Positions 1-6,054 of a stretch of 9,399 nucleotides of DNA are shown piece after piece. Numbering within the stretch: position 1 is the first letter of the stretch; each line of letters starts with the position of its first letter. The notes below the pieces were generated by a model. That model was not told where the DNA came from. It was given only the letters and a program-made list of their open reading frames with translations, and ran no database searches. Made by a program: the position numbers and the translations under genes. The stretch is taken from NCBI GenBank assembly GCA_900544255.1, contig UQUM01000059.1, forward strand, positions 1 through 9,399, written 5' to 3'. The stretch comes from an uncultured Sutterella sp. Its GTDB lineage: Bacteria; Pseudomonadota; Gammaproteobacteria; Burkholderiales; Burkholderiaceae_F.

Positions 1-14
1 TGTCGCTTGATTGG

Positions 15-1085
15 TTGCCTTTGGGAAGCAACTTCTTAATGCATATTTTCAATGCAGGGGGCTCCGCGCGCTGGGGCCCCGTTCCTTTCATGAAAAAAAA
101 TACCGCCCGAAAAACTCATTCCTTCACACAAGGAAGCGGACTGGCAGGAGCTTCCCGTTGGGGCCTCAAGGGCGGTGAATCCCTGGGTAACGGCTACAAA
201 ATCAACTTTGTTCTCGAAGGAAAATTTAACGGCGACACCGGTAGCTTAGGTTCTGACAATCAACTTTTTGACCGCGACAGCTATCTTGAACTCGTCACTC
301 CCTACGGCAGCGTTCAGATAGGCCGAACCGGGTTACTCGCCGGCGGTTCTCACGGCGGCATCTTTGCCGGCCAAACCAATCCCTTCGGCATCGTTTACAA
401 GAATGCCGGCGCCGTGACAGTCTTTAAAGATGCTTCGCAACGTGCGAGCAATATGGTTCGTTACGAAAGCCCCAGTCTTTACGGCGTAAAAATTCTGGGC
501 CAGTATTCCAACGGTACGGGTCTGGAAACAAACGATGCCGGCAACGACGCATTACCGTCTTCTCAGCGGGATCGTTATGCGGCTCTCGGTGTAACCTTCT
601 CCAACGGCGGTCTTAAAGTGGCTCTCGTGGGGGACTATTACTTTCTCAATCACAAGGAATATTCCTCCGACTACGACAACCCCCGCAGCGTGTCGCTTGC
701 CGCCAACTACGATTTCGGCGGTTACAAGATTTACGGCGGTTACCAACGTGCCGAAAATCTTCGCGGCAAAGTTTTCAGCACCAGCGTACTGCGCGGCAAT
801 GCCGACATCGTCATGGTCGGTGCTTCAGCTGATTTCGGAGCCGGCACTCTGATGGCCGCCGCAGCCTACGGCGGTGTAAAGAGCTTCACCATCGGGCAAA
901 CAACGAAGGAATTGGATGCCTGGCAGGTGTCCGCCGGCTATAAATACAAACTCAGCAAACGCACCATGGCCTACGCCGCCGTTTCCTACCGCGACGCCGA
1001 CTATACCAATATCAACAAAAACGGCGACCAATCTACGGATACCAAGACTTATCAGTGTTTGATGGGACTTCAGCATAAGTTCTGA
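15..1085 (+). CDS. Gram-negative porin, N-terminus abnormal or truncated
   Basis: Outer-membrane beta-barrel porin of the betaproteobacterial trimeric type, expected to give passive diffusion of small solutes. From about residue 36 onward the protein reads as a normal porin: an SFTQGSG stretch followed by ASRWGLKG (46-53) and LGNGYKINFVLEG (57-69), alternating aromatic/glycine strands such as the NYDFGGYKIYGGY stretch, and a C-terminal GLQHKF ending in phenylalanine, the recognition signal for the BAM machinery. What precedes residue 36 is unlike a porin: no signal peptide followed by a first strand of the VTLYG type is seen, in this frame or the other two. The frame is open to the left window edge, so the true start is unresolved; the TTG at 15 is only the first possible start, and ATGs at 39 and 90 are alternatives without good ribosome binding sites. 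Either the gene is 5'-truncated or rearranged, or the start lies upstream. Family call is firm; functionality is doubtful. Confidence 0.8.
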   Translation: MPLGSNFLMHIFNAGGSARWGPVPFMKKNTARKTHSFTQGSGLAGASRWGLKGGESLGNGYKINFVLEGKFNGDTGSLGSDNQLFDRDSYLELVTPYGSVQIGRTGLLAGGSHGGIFAGQTNPFGIVYKNAGAVTVFKDASQRASNMVRYESPSLYGVKILGQYSNGTGLETNDAGNDALPSSQRDRYAALGVTFSNGGLKVALVGDYYFLNHKEYSSDYDNPRSVSLAANYDFGGYKIYGGYQRAENLRGKVFSTSVLRGNADIVMVGASADFGAGTLMAAAAYGGVKSFTIGQTTKELDAWQVSAGYKYKLSKRTMAYAAVSYRDADYTNINKNGDQSTDTKTYQCLMGLQHKF

Positions 1086-1140
1086 TCCAGCCTTGTTAGC
1101 CAAACTCGGTCTGTTTGGCAAAACACAGCACTCTCCTCTT

Positions 1141-1176
1141 CTCCCGCCTGCAGACGGTCTGCGGCGGGAGTTTTTT
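1141..1176 (+). terminator. Rho-independent terminator of the porin gene
   Basis: A GC-rich stem (CTCCCGCC + GCAGA pairing with TCTGC + GGCGGGAG, a single bulged T on the left side, CGG loop) is followed directly by six T residues. It lies 55 bases after the porin stop codon and ends that transcription unit. Confidence 0.93.
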
Positions 1177-1285
1177 CTTCAGCGCTCAAGTGTGAGAAAT
1201 TTTTCCTCACCCGACCCTGACGTTTCAGCAAATCGCTTCTCGTGAGCACGTTTGCGTCCCTTTTTTCCACGGTCTGAAATATTTC

Positions 1286-1594
1286 TCAGGGGGGCTGACT
1301 GCAGCAGAAGCCTATCTACAGATTTTCATTTTCGGCGGCTTTGACGTGTCCCCCGAAAATCACCCCGCTCTGGAGCGCAGCGACCTTGAAATCCGTACTA
1401 CGAAATTCCGTTGGATTTTGGAACTCAAATACCTCAAGACCGGCAGCGGCACCGCCGAAACACCGCTTAACAAGGCCGTGGCACAAATGCAGAACCGACG
1501 ATACGGCGCTGCCTCTGATCGACAGTTGATTCGGGTTGCCGCCGTCTTTTCCGAAGAAAAGCGCGCTTTTGTCCGTTGGCAGCAGGTTGAGTGA
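1286..1594 (+). pseudogene. C-terminal remnant of a DUF1703-type PD-(D/E)XK nuclease/AAA-ATPase-like protein
   Basis: This reading frame, open from about 1196, encodes what looks like only the C-terminal nuclease domain of the AAA-ATPase-like/DUF1703 proteins, which are normally about 500 residues. Visible elements in order: a helix of the type EAYLQIFIFGGFDV (about 1307-1348), then SDLEI with the catalytic Asp, a strand WILELKY carrying the E-x-K pair, an AVAQMQNRRYG helix (family pattern A-L-x-Q-I-x-x-x-Y) and a closing IRVAAVFSEEKRAFVRW strand (family pattern IGVNFSSETRxIxxW). From the GTG at 1346 these residues are D13, E26 and K28 of an 82-residue product. No ATPase domain lies upstream and there is no convincing start or ribosome binding site, so I call it a decayed fragment; such families multiply and decay readily in gut bacteria. 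A short expressed nuclease-like protein from the GTG at 1346 cannot be excluded. Confidence 0.68.
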
Positions 1595-1601
1595 TCCTCA
1601 C

Positions 1602-1629
1602 CACCGGCGGCAAAACCGCCGGTGTTTTT
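1602..1629 (+). terminator. Rho-independent terminator after the nuclease remnant
   Basis: Perfect 9-bp inverted repeat CACCGGCGG / CCGCCGGTG with a CAAAA loop and five T residues immediately after. Its survival suggests that the remnant upstream was once the 3' end of a full gene. Confidence 0.9.
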
Positions 1630-1663
1630 GCAATTTCGCAAATTTTGCTGCGGGATAACCCGT

Positions 1664-1669
1664 TAAAAT
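1664..1669 (+). promoter_or_regulatory. Candidate -10 box (TAAAAT) of the AspT-type transporter gene
   Basis: TAAAAT, the same -10 sequence seen before the pyrophosphatase and the ABC operon, lies just after the terminator at 1602-1629 and would give a leader of roughly 60 bases. I see no good -35 box at 16-18 nt spacing, so this is only a candidate. Confidence 0.4.
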
Positions 1670-1734
1670 ATGGGATTTTCACAAGGCATCATAAAGAATG
1701 CCCGTTACCACCTTCTGAGTCGCGGCCCTATCCT

Positions 1735-3405
1735 ATGACTTGGCTAACTAATCTTCTTACCGATACGGGTTCCTTCGCCCACTCGTTGCTCGCGTATTCC
1801 CTCATTATTTCCGCGGGTCTCTTCATCGGACGCCTCAAGGTGTTCGGAGTGTCGTTGGGCGTCACCTGCGTTCTGTTCTTGGGCCTCATTGCAAGTTACG
1901 TCGGCGTCACCGTCGATCCGGGCATCGTAAGTTTCTTCCGCAATTTCGGCCTGGTGCTTTTCGTCTTCTTCATCGGCCTGCAGGTGGGCCCTTCGTTTGT
2001 CTCCACCTTCCGCAGCCGCGGCTGGGGGTTAAACGGGCTGATGTGTCTTTCGGTGCTCGTAAGCCTCATTCTCACGATCGGGATTTACTTCATCGCCGAC
2101 GGTTCGATTTCGCTGCCGCAGTTGTTGGGCGTGCATTTCGGTGCCATCACGAGTACCCCCGGCTTAGGTGCGACGCAGGAAGCGCTGTCCCTCATGGGTT
2201 ATAAGGGCGACATTGCCGTGGGCTACGCCTGTGCCTACCCCGTTTCCATTCTCGGCATCATTCTCGTCGTACTGATTCTGAGACGCGCCTACGGCATTGA
2301 TCTCAAGAACGAAGAAGCACTCTGGGAAAAAGCGCAGGAAATGCGCACGGAAACGCCGATCTACTTTCACGTCACCGTCGTCAACAAGGCGCTCGACAAT
2401 CTGACGCTGCGTGAAATCCGCAACCTCATCGGCCGCCCCTTCATCTGCTCGCGAATTCTCGACAACGGCAAGATTACGAGTCCCACGGCCGACACCGTGG
2501 TGCACTGCGGGGACAAGCTCCGCATCGTCGCAAGTCCCCAACATAAGCGTCCCATCATCACGTTCTGCGGGGAAGAAGACACCGAAATCGACCTGGCGAC
2601 GGAACACTCCCCCTTGGTCTCCCGCCGCATCCGCGTTACCCGCGACGAAATGAACGGCGTGCAGATCGAATCACTGCATTTGTCGCAGTTTGACGGCGTG
2701 AACATCACCCGCGTCTACCGCGCGGGCGTCACGTTCTTCCCATACAACTCCCTGCGCCTGCAGTTGGGGGATGCGCTTTACTGCGTGGGCCCCTCGAACG
2801 CCGTCGCGCGTCTCGCGGCCCTCATGGGGAACGAAGAAAAACGGCTGGAACGCCCGAACGTCTACGCGATTTTCCTCGGAATTGCCTTCGGCCTGATTCT
2901 GGGCTGCATACCGATCACGATTCCGCAGATGCCCGCCGCAATCAAACTCGGCATGGCAGGCGGCCCTCTTATCGCCGCCATTTTGCTGAGTTATTTCGGA
3001 CCGCGCCTGCATTTGGTAACCTACACCACGAATTCTGCGAACCTCATGCTGCGCGAATGGGGGCTGACGTTCTTCCTCGCGAGCGTCGGCTTAGGCGCGG
3101 GCGGCCTCTTTTTTGACGCATTCTTCAACGGCATCGGTTGGCTCTACATGGGGATCGGTCTTCTGATCGCCACGATCCCGATGCTTGTGATGGGCGTGGT
3201 GGCCCGAAGCTACATGAAGCTTAATTTCCATACGATCGTGGGCTTGATTGCGGGCTCCGCCACGAGTACGTCGGCGTTGTCGTTCGTCAACAGCCTCTCC
3301 GAAAAGGGGCTCGCCGTCATTTCGTACTCGACGGTCTACCCCTTAGCAATGTTCCTGCGCATTATTTCGGGGCAAATCGTACTGATGCTCTTTTTCGTAG
3401 GATAA
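1735..3405 (+). CDS. AspT/YbjL/YidE-family transporter with two RCK_C domains
   Basis: Inner-membrane transporter of the aspartate:alanine exchanger (AspT) family, 556 residues, close to YidE and YbjL in length. It has two membrane halves: hydrophobic helices from about 1 to 190 and again from about 376 to 556, separated by a soluble middle of two RCK_C (TrkA-C) domains at about 205-280 and 295-367. Each membrane half carries a matching signature, GAITSTPGL near residue 137 and GSATSTSAL near 507, as expected for an internally duplicated carrier. The ATG at 1735 is chosen because it places the first helix right at the N-terminus (TWLTNLL then SLLAYSLIISAGLFIG); the frame is open back to 1591, but that would run through the preceding terminator and add a polar, unconserved stretch. 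No clear Shine-Dalgarno precedes it. The substrate cannot be read from sequence: family members exchange amino acids or dicarboxylates, and many are uncharacterised. The wording of the N-terminus resembles homologues I associate with Bacteroidetes, but base use matches the neighbours. Confidence 0.93.
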   Translation: MTWLTNLLTDTGSFAHSLLAYSLIISAGLFIGRLKVFGVSLGVTCVLFLGLIASYVGVTVDPGIVSFFRNFGLVLFVFFIGLQVGPSFVSTFRSRGWGLNGLMCLSVLVSLILTIGIYFIADGSISLPQLLGVHFGAITSTPGLGATQEALSLMGYKGDIAVGYACAYPVSILGIILVVLILRRAYGIDLKNEEALWEKAQEMRTETPIYFHVTVVNKALDNLTLREIRNLIGRPFICSRILDNGKITSPTADTVVHCGDKLRIVASPQHKRPIITFCGEEDTEIDLATEHSPLVSRRIRVTRDEMNGVQIESLHLSQFDGVNITRVYRAGVTFFPYNSLRLQLGDALYCVGPSNAVARLAALMGNEEKRLERPNVYAIFLGIAFGLILGCIPITIPQMPAAIKLGMAGGPLIAAILLSYFGPRLHLVTYTTNSANLMLREWGLTFFLASVGLGAGGLFFDAFFNGIGWLYMGIGLLIATIPMLVMGVVARSYMKLNFHTIVGLIAGSATSTSALSFVNSLSEKGLAVISYSTVYPLAMFLRIISGQIVLMLFFVG

Positions 3406-3423
3406 CGGTTTACCCTTCCGTCG

Positions 3424-3459
3424 AAGGCGCCTGCGGTTCACGTCCGCCGGCGCCTTTTT
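3424..3459 (+). terminator. Rho-independent terminator of the AspT-type transporter
   Basis: AAGGCGCCTGCGG pairs with CCGCCGGCGCCTT with one mismatch around a short loop, and the right arm runs into five T residues. It lies 19 bases after the stop codon and separates the transporter from ppaC. Confidence 0.88.
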
Positions 3460-3472
3460 CTTTGCCGGAAAA

Positions 3473-3502
3473 TTGTCCGATTTCATCGACACCCCTTAAA
3501 AT
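3473..3502 (+). promoter_or_regulatory. Sigma70-type promoter of ppaC
   Basis: -35 TTGTCC (3473-3478) and -10 TAAAAT (3497-3502) with an 18-nt spacer, lying between the upstream terminator and the start codon. The transcript would have a leader of about 45 bases. Confidence 0.6.
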
Positions 3503-3553
3503 AACGGGTCTTTCGGCCGTACCGGCCTAAATCTTTGGAAATAAGAACACACT

Positions 3554-4474
3554 ATGTCAGCCATCATCATCGGTCACAAGAACCCCGACTCCGACAGCAT
3601 CGTTGCGGCTATCGCCTGCGCCGACCTCTACGCGAAGCGCGGTCTTGACGTCGTTGCCGCCGCCCAGGGCAACCCCGCTCCCGAAACCGCGTTCATCCTT
3701 GAACGTTTCGGTCTCAAGGCCCCCGAAGTCATGACGTCCGTCGCGGGTCGCGACGTGTACGTCGTCGACTATTCCGACCTCGCTCAGGCCCCTGATGATT
3801 TCGCCGACTGCAACTTGAAGGGCATCGTCGATCACCACAAGCTGGGCGACATGACCTCTTCTTCCCCCGTGGAAGCCGTGATCATGCCCGTGGGCTGCAC
3901 GAACACCATCCTGAAGCGCATGTACGACTACCTCGGCTTTGCGCCTTCGAAGGAAATCGCGGGCGCCATGCTCTGCGCCATTCTTTCCGACACGGTGATC
4001 TTCAAGTCCCCGACCTGCACGGAAGCCGACAAGAAGGCCGCCGCGGAACTCGCCGCCATCGCCGGCATCAACGACATCGCCGCGCTCGGCATGGAACTCT
4101 TTACCGCGAAGTCCGCCGTGAAGGGCGTCTCCGCACACGATCTCATCATGCGTGACTTTAAGGACTTCAACATGTCCGGTCACAAAGTGGGGATAGGCCA
4201 ACTCGAACTCGTCGACATCGCCATTCTCGAAGACCGTATTCCCGAACTCGTCGAAGAACTCGGCAAGATGAAGGCCGAAGGCCGCCACACCGCCATGCTT
4301 CTTCTGACCGACATCATGAAGGAAGGTTCCGTCCTTCTCATGGCCTCGGACGACCCCGCCAAAATTGCCGGTGCCTGGGGCAAGACTTTGGGCGAAGGCA
4401 ACGTGTGGTTGGAAGGCGTCATGTCCCGCAAAAAGCAGGTCGTGCCGAATCTCGAAGCGGCCTTCAAGGCGTAA
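3554..4474 (+). CDS. ppaC: Manganese-dependent inorganic pyrophosphatase (family II)
   Basis: Cytoplasmic enzyme hydrolysing pyrophosphate to two phosphates, pulling biosynthetic reactions forward. It belongs to the DHH phosphoesterase superfamily and, at 306 residues, has the normal length of a CBS-free family II enzyme. The metal-site residues known from the Bacillus subtilis enzyme are all visible: H8, D12 and D14 in GHKNPDSD, D72 in VVDYS, D93-H94-H95 in the DHH motif, and D146 in ILSDT. The C-terminal DHHA2 domain carries the substrate-binding SRKKQ motif at 291-295. The start ATG is followed at once by the first strand SAIIIGH, as usual in the family. The gene is a single transcription unit, with a promoter at 3473-3502 and a terminator at 4506-4544. 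A family I (ppa) enzyme is the commoner form in proteobacteria, so presence of family II is mildly notable. Confidence 0.97.
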   Translation: MSAIIIGHKNPDSDSIVAAIACADLYAKRGLDVVAAAQGNPAPETAFILERFGLKAPEVMTSVAGRDVYVVDYSDLAQAPDDFADCNLKGIVDHHKLGDMTSSSPVEAVIMPVGCTNTILKRMYDYLGFAPSKEIAGAMLCAILSDTVIFKSPTCTEADKKAAAELAAIAGINDIAALGMELFTAKSAVKGVSAHDLIMRDFKDFNMSGHKVGIGQLELVDIAILEDRIPELVEELGKMKAEGRHTAMLLLTDIMKEGSVLLMASDDPAKIAGAWGKTLGEGNVWLEGVMSRKKQVVPNLEAAFKA

Positions 4475-4505
4475 TTCCGCTTTTCGCGACAACCCGTAAT
4501 GACTG

Positions 4506-4544
4506 AGCCGCCCGACGACGTACGTACGGGCGGCTGATTTTTTT
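4506..4544 (+). terminator. Rho-independent terminator of ppaC
   Basis: AGCCGCCCG (4506-4514) pairs perfectly with CGGGCGGCT (4527-4535); two bases later comes a run of seven T residues. It lies 31 bases after the ppaC stop codon. Confidence 0.92.
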
Positions 4545-4796
4545 GACGCCGCCCGCCGCGAGGAGCACCATCTTCAAATTCACGGCCTTCACGAGCGAGA
4601 CCGTTTCTTAACGGCTTCCAGGGCAAAGTGATCGAGCAGTGCTGCTTCAATTCCTAAGGCATGTACCGTCACGTCCAAAAGCGGACAGTCCTCCCTCCAC
4701 ACGCGTTCCAACGCCGAATCCGATACTGCAAACACCGCCGACCTCACATAAGTGCTATTCAAAATAGGAATGGCCGAAATATGCCGCGCAGGCACT
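4545..4796. other. Gene-poor gap between ppaC and hsp20
   Basis: This stretch lies between the plus-strand terminator of ppaC and the minus-strand terminator of hsp20. Apart from the doubtful minus-strand ORF at 4589-4795 I see no promoter, RNA gene, repeat family or recognisable remnant in it. Confidence 0.5.
4589..4795 (-). CDS. Doubtful small ORF, possibly a gene remnant
   Basis: A 68-residue frame on the minus strand, starting at a GTG that overlaps a preceding in-frame TGA and ending just before ppaC's terminator region. The product (for example CPLLDVTVHALGIEAALLDHFALEAVKKR near the end) has a protein-like composition with plausible amphipathic helices, unlike the arginine-rich shadow frame on the opposite strand. 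I do not recognise a family. There is no Shine-Dalgarno before the GTG, and it starts inside the T-rich tail of the hsp20 terminator, so independent expression is unlikely. It may be the surviving 3' part of a lost gene, or chance. Confidence 0.22.
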   Translation of the reverse strand: MPARHISAIPILNSTYVRSAVFAVSDSALERVWREDCPLLDVTVHALGIEAALLDHFALEAVKKRSRS

Positions 4797-4851
4797 CAAA
4801 ACACAAAAGGCCGCCGCAGAAAGCGTGCTTCCACACGCTCTGCGGCGGCCT
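4797..4851 (-). terminator. Rho-independent terminator of hsp20
   Basis: Read on the minus strand, AGGCCGCCGCAG pairs with CTGCGGCGGCCT (12 bp perfect) and an inner GCGTG/CACGC stem continues it; the right arm runs into TTTTGTGTTTTG. On the plus strand there is no T tract, so it works in the hsp20 direction only. It lies 24 bases past the hsp20 stop codon. Confidence 0.92.
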
Positions 4852-4874
4852 AAAACCTACGAAACGTCAGCGAA

Positions 4875-5327
4875 TCAGGCGATGCTGATCAACCGGCGGG
4901 CAGGCTCCTGATGCGCAGCAGCCTTCGGTACCGACACATGCAGCACGCCGTCTTCAAACGTCGCCGTGCATTCGCCTTCGGTCACGTCCTTACCCACGTA
5001 GAAGCTGCGTGAGCAGGCGCCCGTCGAACGTTCGGAACGAATGACGCGGCCCTGCGGCGTCTTTTCTTCGTGTTCCATGGCCTTCTGCGCGGAAATCGTG
5101 AGGTAGCCGTCCTTTAATTCGGCCTCGACTTCATTCTTCTTAAATCCCGGCAGATCGATAGCGAGCTCGTAACTCTTGTCGGTCTCGCGAATATCGGTCT
5201 TCATCACGCGGTCGGCGTGACGGCCGAACACCGTGGGTGTCCTAAAGAAGTTCTCGTCCGCAAAGGGATCCGCGGCGAAAGCCGGGAAGAAAGAATCCGC
5301 AAACAACTGAGGAAGACGATTGCTCAT
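4875..5327 (-). CDS. Small heat-shock protein, Hsp20/alpha-crystallin family
   Basis: ATP-independent holdase chaperone that binds unfolding proteins in the cytoplasm as large oligomers. The 150 residues divide into an aromatic-rich N-terminal arm (1-40, with NRLPQLFADSFFPAF), an alpha-crystallin domain from about 41 (MKTDIRETDKSYELAIDLPGF) to 135, including the conserved FEDGVLHVSVPK block at 124-135, and a short tail with the I-x-I motif I147-S148-I149 used for oligomer assembly. The ATG is supported by a strong Shine-Dalgarno CAGGAG (5335-5340 on the minus strand) seven bases upstream. It is a single-gene unit with its own terminator, divergent from the MarR gene. No clear heat-shock promoter is visible on its own strand, although a sigma32-like site facing the other way lies in the same intergenic region. 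Confidence 0.96.
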   Translation of the reverse strand: MSNRLPQLFADSFFPAFAADPFADENFFRTPTVFGRHADRVMKTDIRETDKSYELAIDLPGFKKNEVEAELKDGYLTISAQKAMEHEEKTPQGRVIRSERSTGACSRSFYVGKDVTEGECTATFEDGVLHVSVPKAAAHQEPARRLISIA

Positions 5328-5446
5328 TTTTTATCTCCTGAAACTCACCCGGGAAGGACTTTTCAGAACCTCTTCGATTCCCTTTCCTCCCTTGTTACCC
5401 CCTATATCGGAGCGCCCCGCCTTTCCCAACAGTGGTACAAATCCGT

Positions 5447-5476
5447 CTTGAACGAGGAACGTTTCGCCCCAATATA
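5447..5476 (+). promoter_or_regulatory. Sigma32-like heat-shock promoter pointing towards marR
   Basis: CTTGAA (5447-5452), a 14-nt spacer, then CCCCAATATA (5467-5476), close to the RpoH consensus CTTGAAA-N11-15-CCCCATNT. It lies in the hsp20-marR intergenic region but reads on the plus strand, away from hsp20. The extra A within the -10 element makes the match imperfect. Confidence 0.4.
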
Positions 5477-5504
5477 GATGTTGGCGGCGTCCCCACTCGC
5501 GATG

Positions 5505-5524
5505 GTTCGTATAATTTCGTTCGT
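5505..5524 (+). promoter_or_regulatory. marR -10 box flanked by two GTTCGT half-sites
   Basis: A perfect TATAAT at 5510-5515 sits 32 bases before the MarR start codon. GTTCGT occurs at 5505-5510 and again at 5519-5524, a direct repeat 14 bases apart that straddles the -10 box and likely start point. No matching -35 is seen at normal spacing (TTGGCG at 5481 is 23 nt away). Autoregulation through these half-sites is possible but inferred. Confidence 0.4.
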
Positions 5525-5547
5525 CTTCAAACAAATTCCTCGTCACC

Positions 5548-5985
5548 ATGACCGTCGTCCGTCCCGTCATTTCGCTTAACGCCCGCCTCACGGCAGCCGC
5601 TCACGATTTTCTTTCCCACCGTCTGGGCGACGCCGGCTACGCCGATATCGAACCGTGTCACGGGGACGTGTTCGTCGTCCTTTTTGCCGAAGACGCCCTG
5701 GGACTCACGGAACTCGCGCGCCGCAGCGGACGCTGCAAATCTACGGTTTCCGTCATGGTGCGGCGGCTTACGGCACTCGGTTACCTTGAGAAGGTCACGG
5801 ATGACAAAGACACCCGCGCCGTCAAAATCCGTCTTACGGAAAAAGGCCGGAAACTTAAGCCCGTCTTCGACGCCATTTCCCAAACGATGGCAGAAACCCT
5901 CGCCGAGGGACTGACCGCCCCGCAACTCGAGGCTTTGGAAAGTAGTCTCACGCAATGTCTTGCGAATTTTGAAAAAGCCAGATGA
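5548..5985 (+). CDS. MarR-family transcriptional regulator
   Basis: Dimeric winged-helix DNA-binding regulator of 145 residues, the usual length for MarR proteins. Dimerisation helices occupy the ends (about 8-30 and 104-142). The wHTH runs from about 37 to 102: GLTELARRSGRCKSTVSVMV (helix-turn-helix, 52-71), RRLTALGYLEKV leading into the wing, and the conserved wing residues D88-T89-R90 before IRLTEKG. The ECHG-like PCHGDVF segment places it in the subgroup whose helix 2 carries a P-[SC]-HGD motif. The ATG at 5548 is the natural start, although no Shine-Dalgarno precedes it; the predicted leader is only about 25 bases. It precedes the ABC operon with 69 bases between, and its stop codon overlaps the Fur-like palindrome, so it may or may not be cotranscribed. 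It could control itself, the importer or the distant cupin; the ligand is unknown. Confidence 0.93.
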   Translation: MTVVRPVISLNARLTAAAHDFLSHRLGDAGYADIEPCHGDVFVVLFAEDALGLTELARRSGRCKSTVSVMVRRLTALGYLEKVTDDKDTRAVKIRLTEKGRKLKPVFDAISQTMAETLAEGLTAPQLEALESSLTQCLANFEKAR

Positions 5986-5997
5986 GAATCATTCTCA
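5983..5997. promoter_or_regulatory. Fur-box-like palindrome upstream of the ABC importer
   Basis: TGAGAATCATTCTCA is a perfect 7-1-7 inverted repeat and matches the Fur core TGATAATNATTATCA at 12 of the 14 specified positions. The first three bases are the stop codon of the MarR gene. The right arm lies where the -35 region of the importer promoter must be (-10 at 6014-6019), the usual geometry for iron-dependent repression by Fur. Confidence 0.72.
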
Positions 5998-6013
5998 CCT
6001 AAGAAATTCTGAC

Positions 6014-6019
6014 TAAAAT
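6014..6019 (+). promoter_or_regulatory. -10 box (TAAAAT) of the ABC importer operon
   Basis: TAAAAT with an upstream TGAC, 35 bases before the permease start, giving a leader of about 30 bases. The -35 position at 17-18 nt spacing (around 5990-5996) falls inside the Fur-like palindrome and is a poor match, so activity may depend on the extended -10. Confidence 0.5.
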
Positions 6020-6054
6020 CCTTACCCTTCGGTTTTCTCGTTTCGTTCATCGGT

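Noticed and set aside
1190..1210. Hairpin GTGAGAAATTTTTCCTCAC between porin and nuclease remnant
   Set aside because: It has a mismatch, a small loop and no following T run, and no gene near enough to give it a role.
1591..1734. 48-codon N-terminal extension of the AspT-type transporter
   Set aside because: It runs through the terminator at 1602-1629 and the candidate -10 box, and adds a sequence not expected in the family.
3557..4492. Long minus-strand open frame antisense to the pyrophosphatase
   Set aside because: It mirrors the GC-rich codon pattern of ppaC, has a histidine/glycine/valine-rich shadow composition and no family signature.
5328..5400. RNA thermometer in the hsp20 leader
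   Set aside because: A TCCT upstream could pair with the AGGA of the Shine-Dalgarno, but the surrounding pairing is weak and no ROSE or fourU layout is convincing.
5331..5591. 86-residue minus-strand frame just upstream of hsp20
   Set aside because: It spans the hsp20 leader including its Shine-Dalgarno and the marR promoter region; it has no family match and a low-complexity glycine/arginine-rich end.
5527..5955. Minus-strand open frame antisense to the MarR gene
   Set aside because: It is a reflection of the MarR coding frame with no ribosome binding site or domain.
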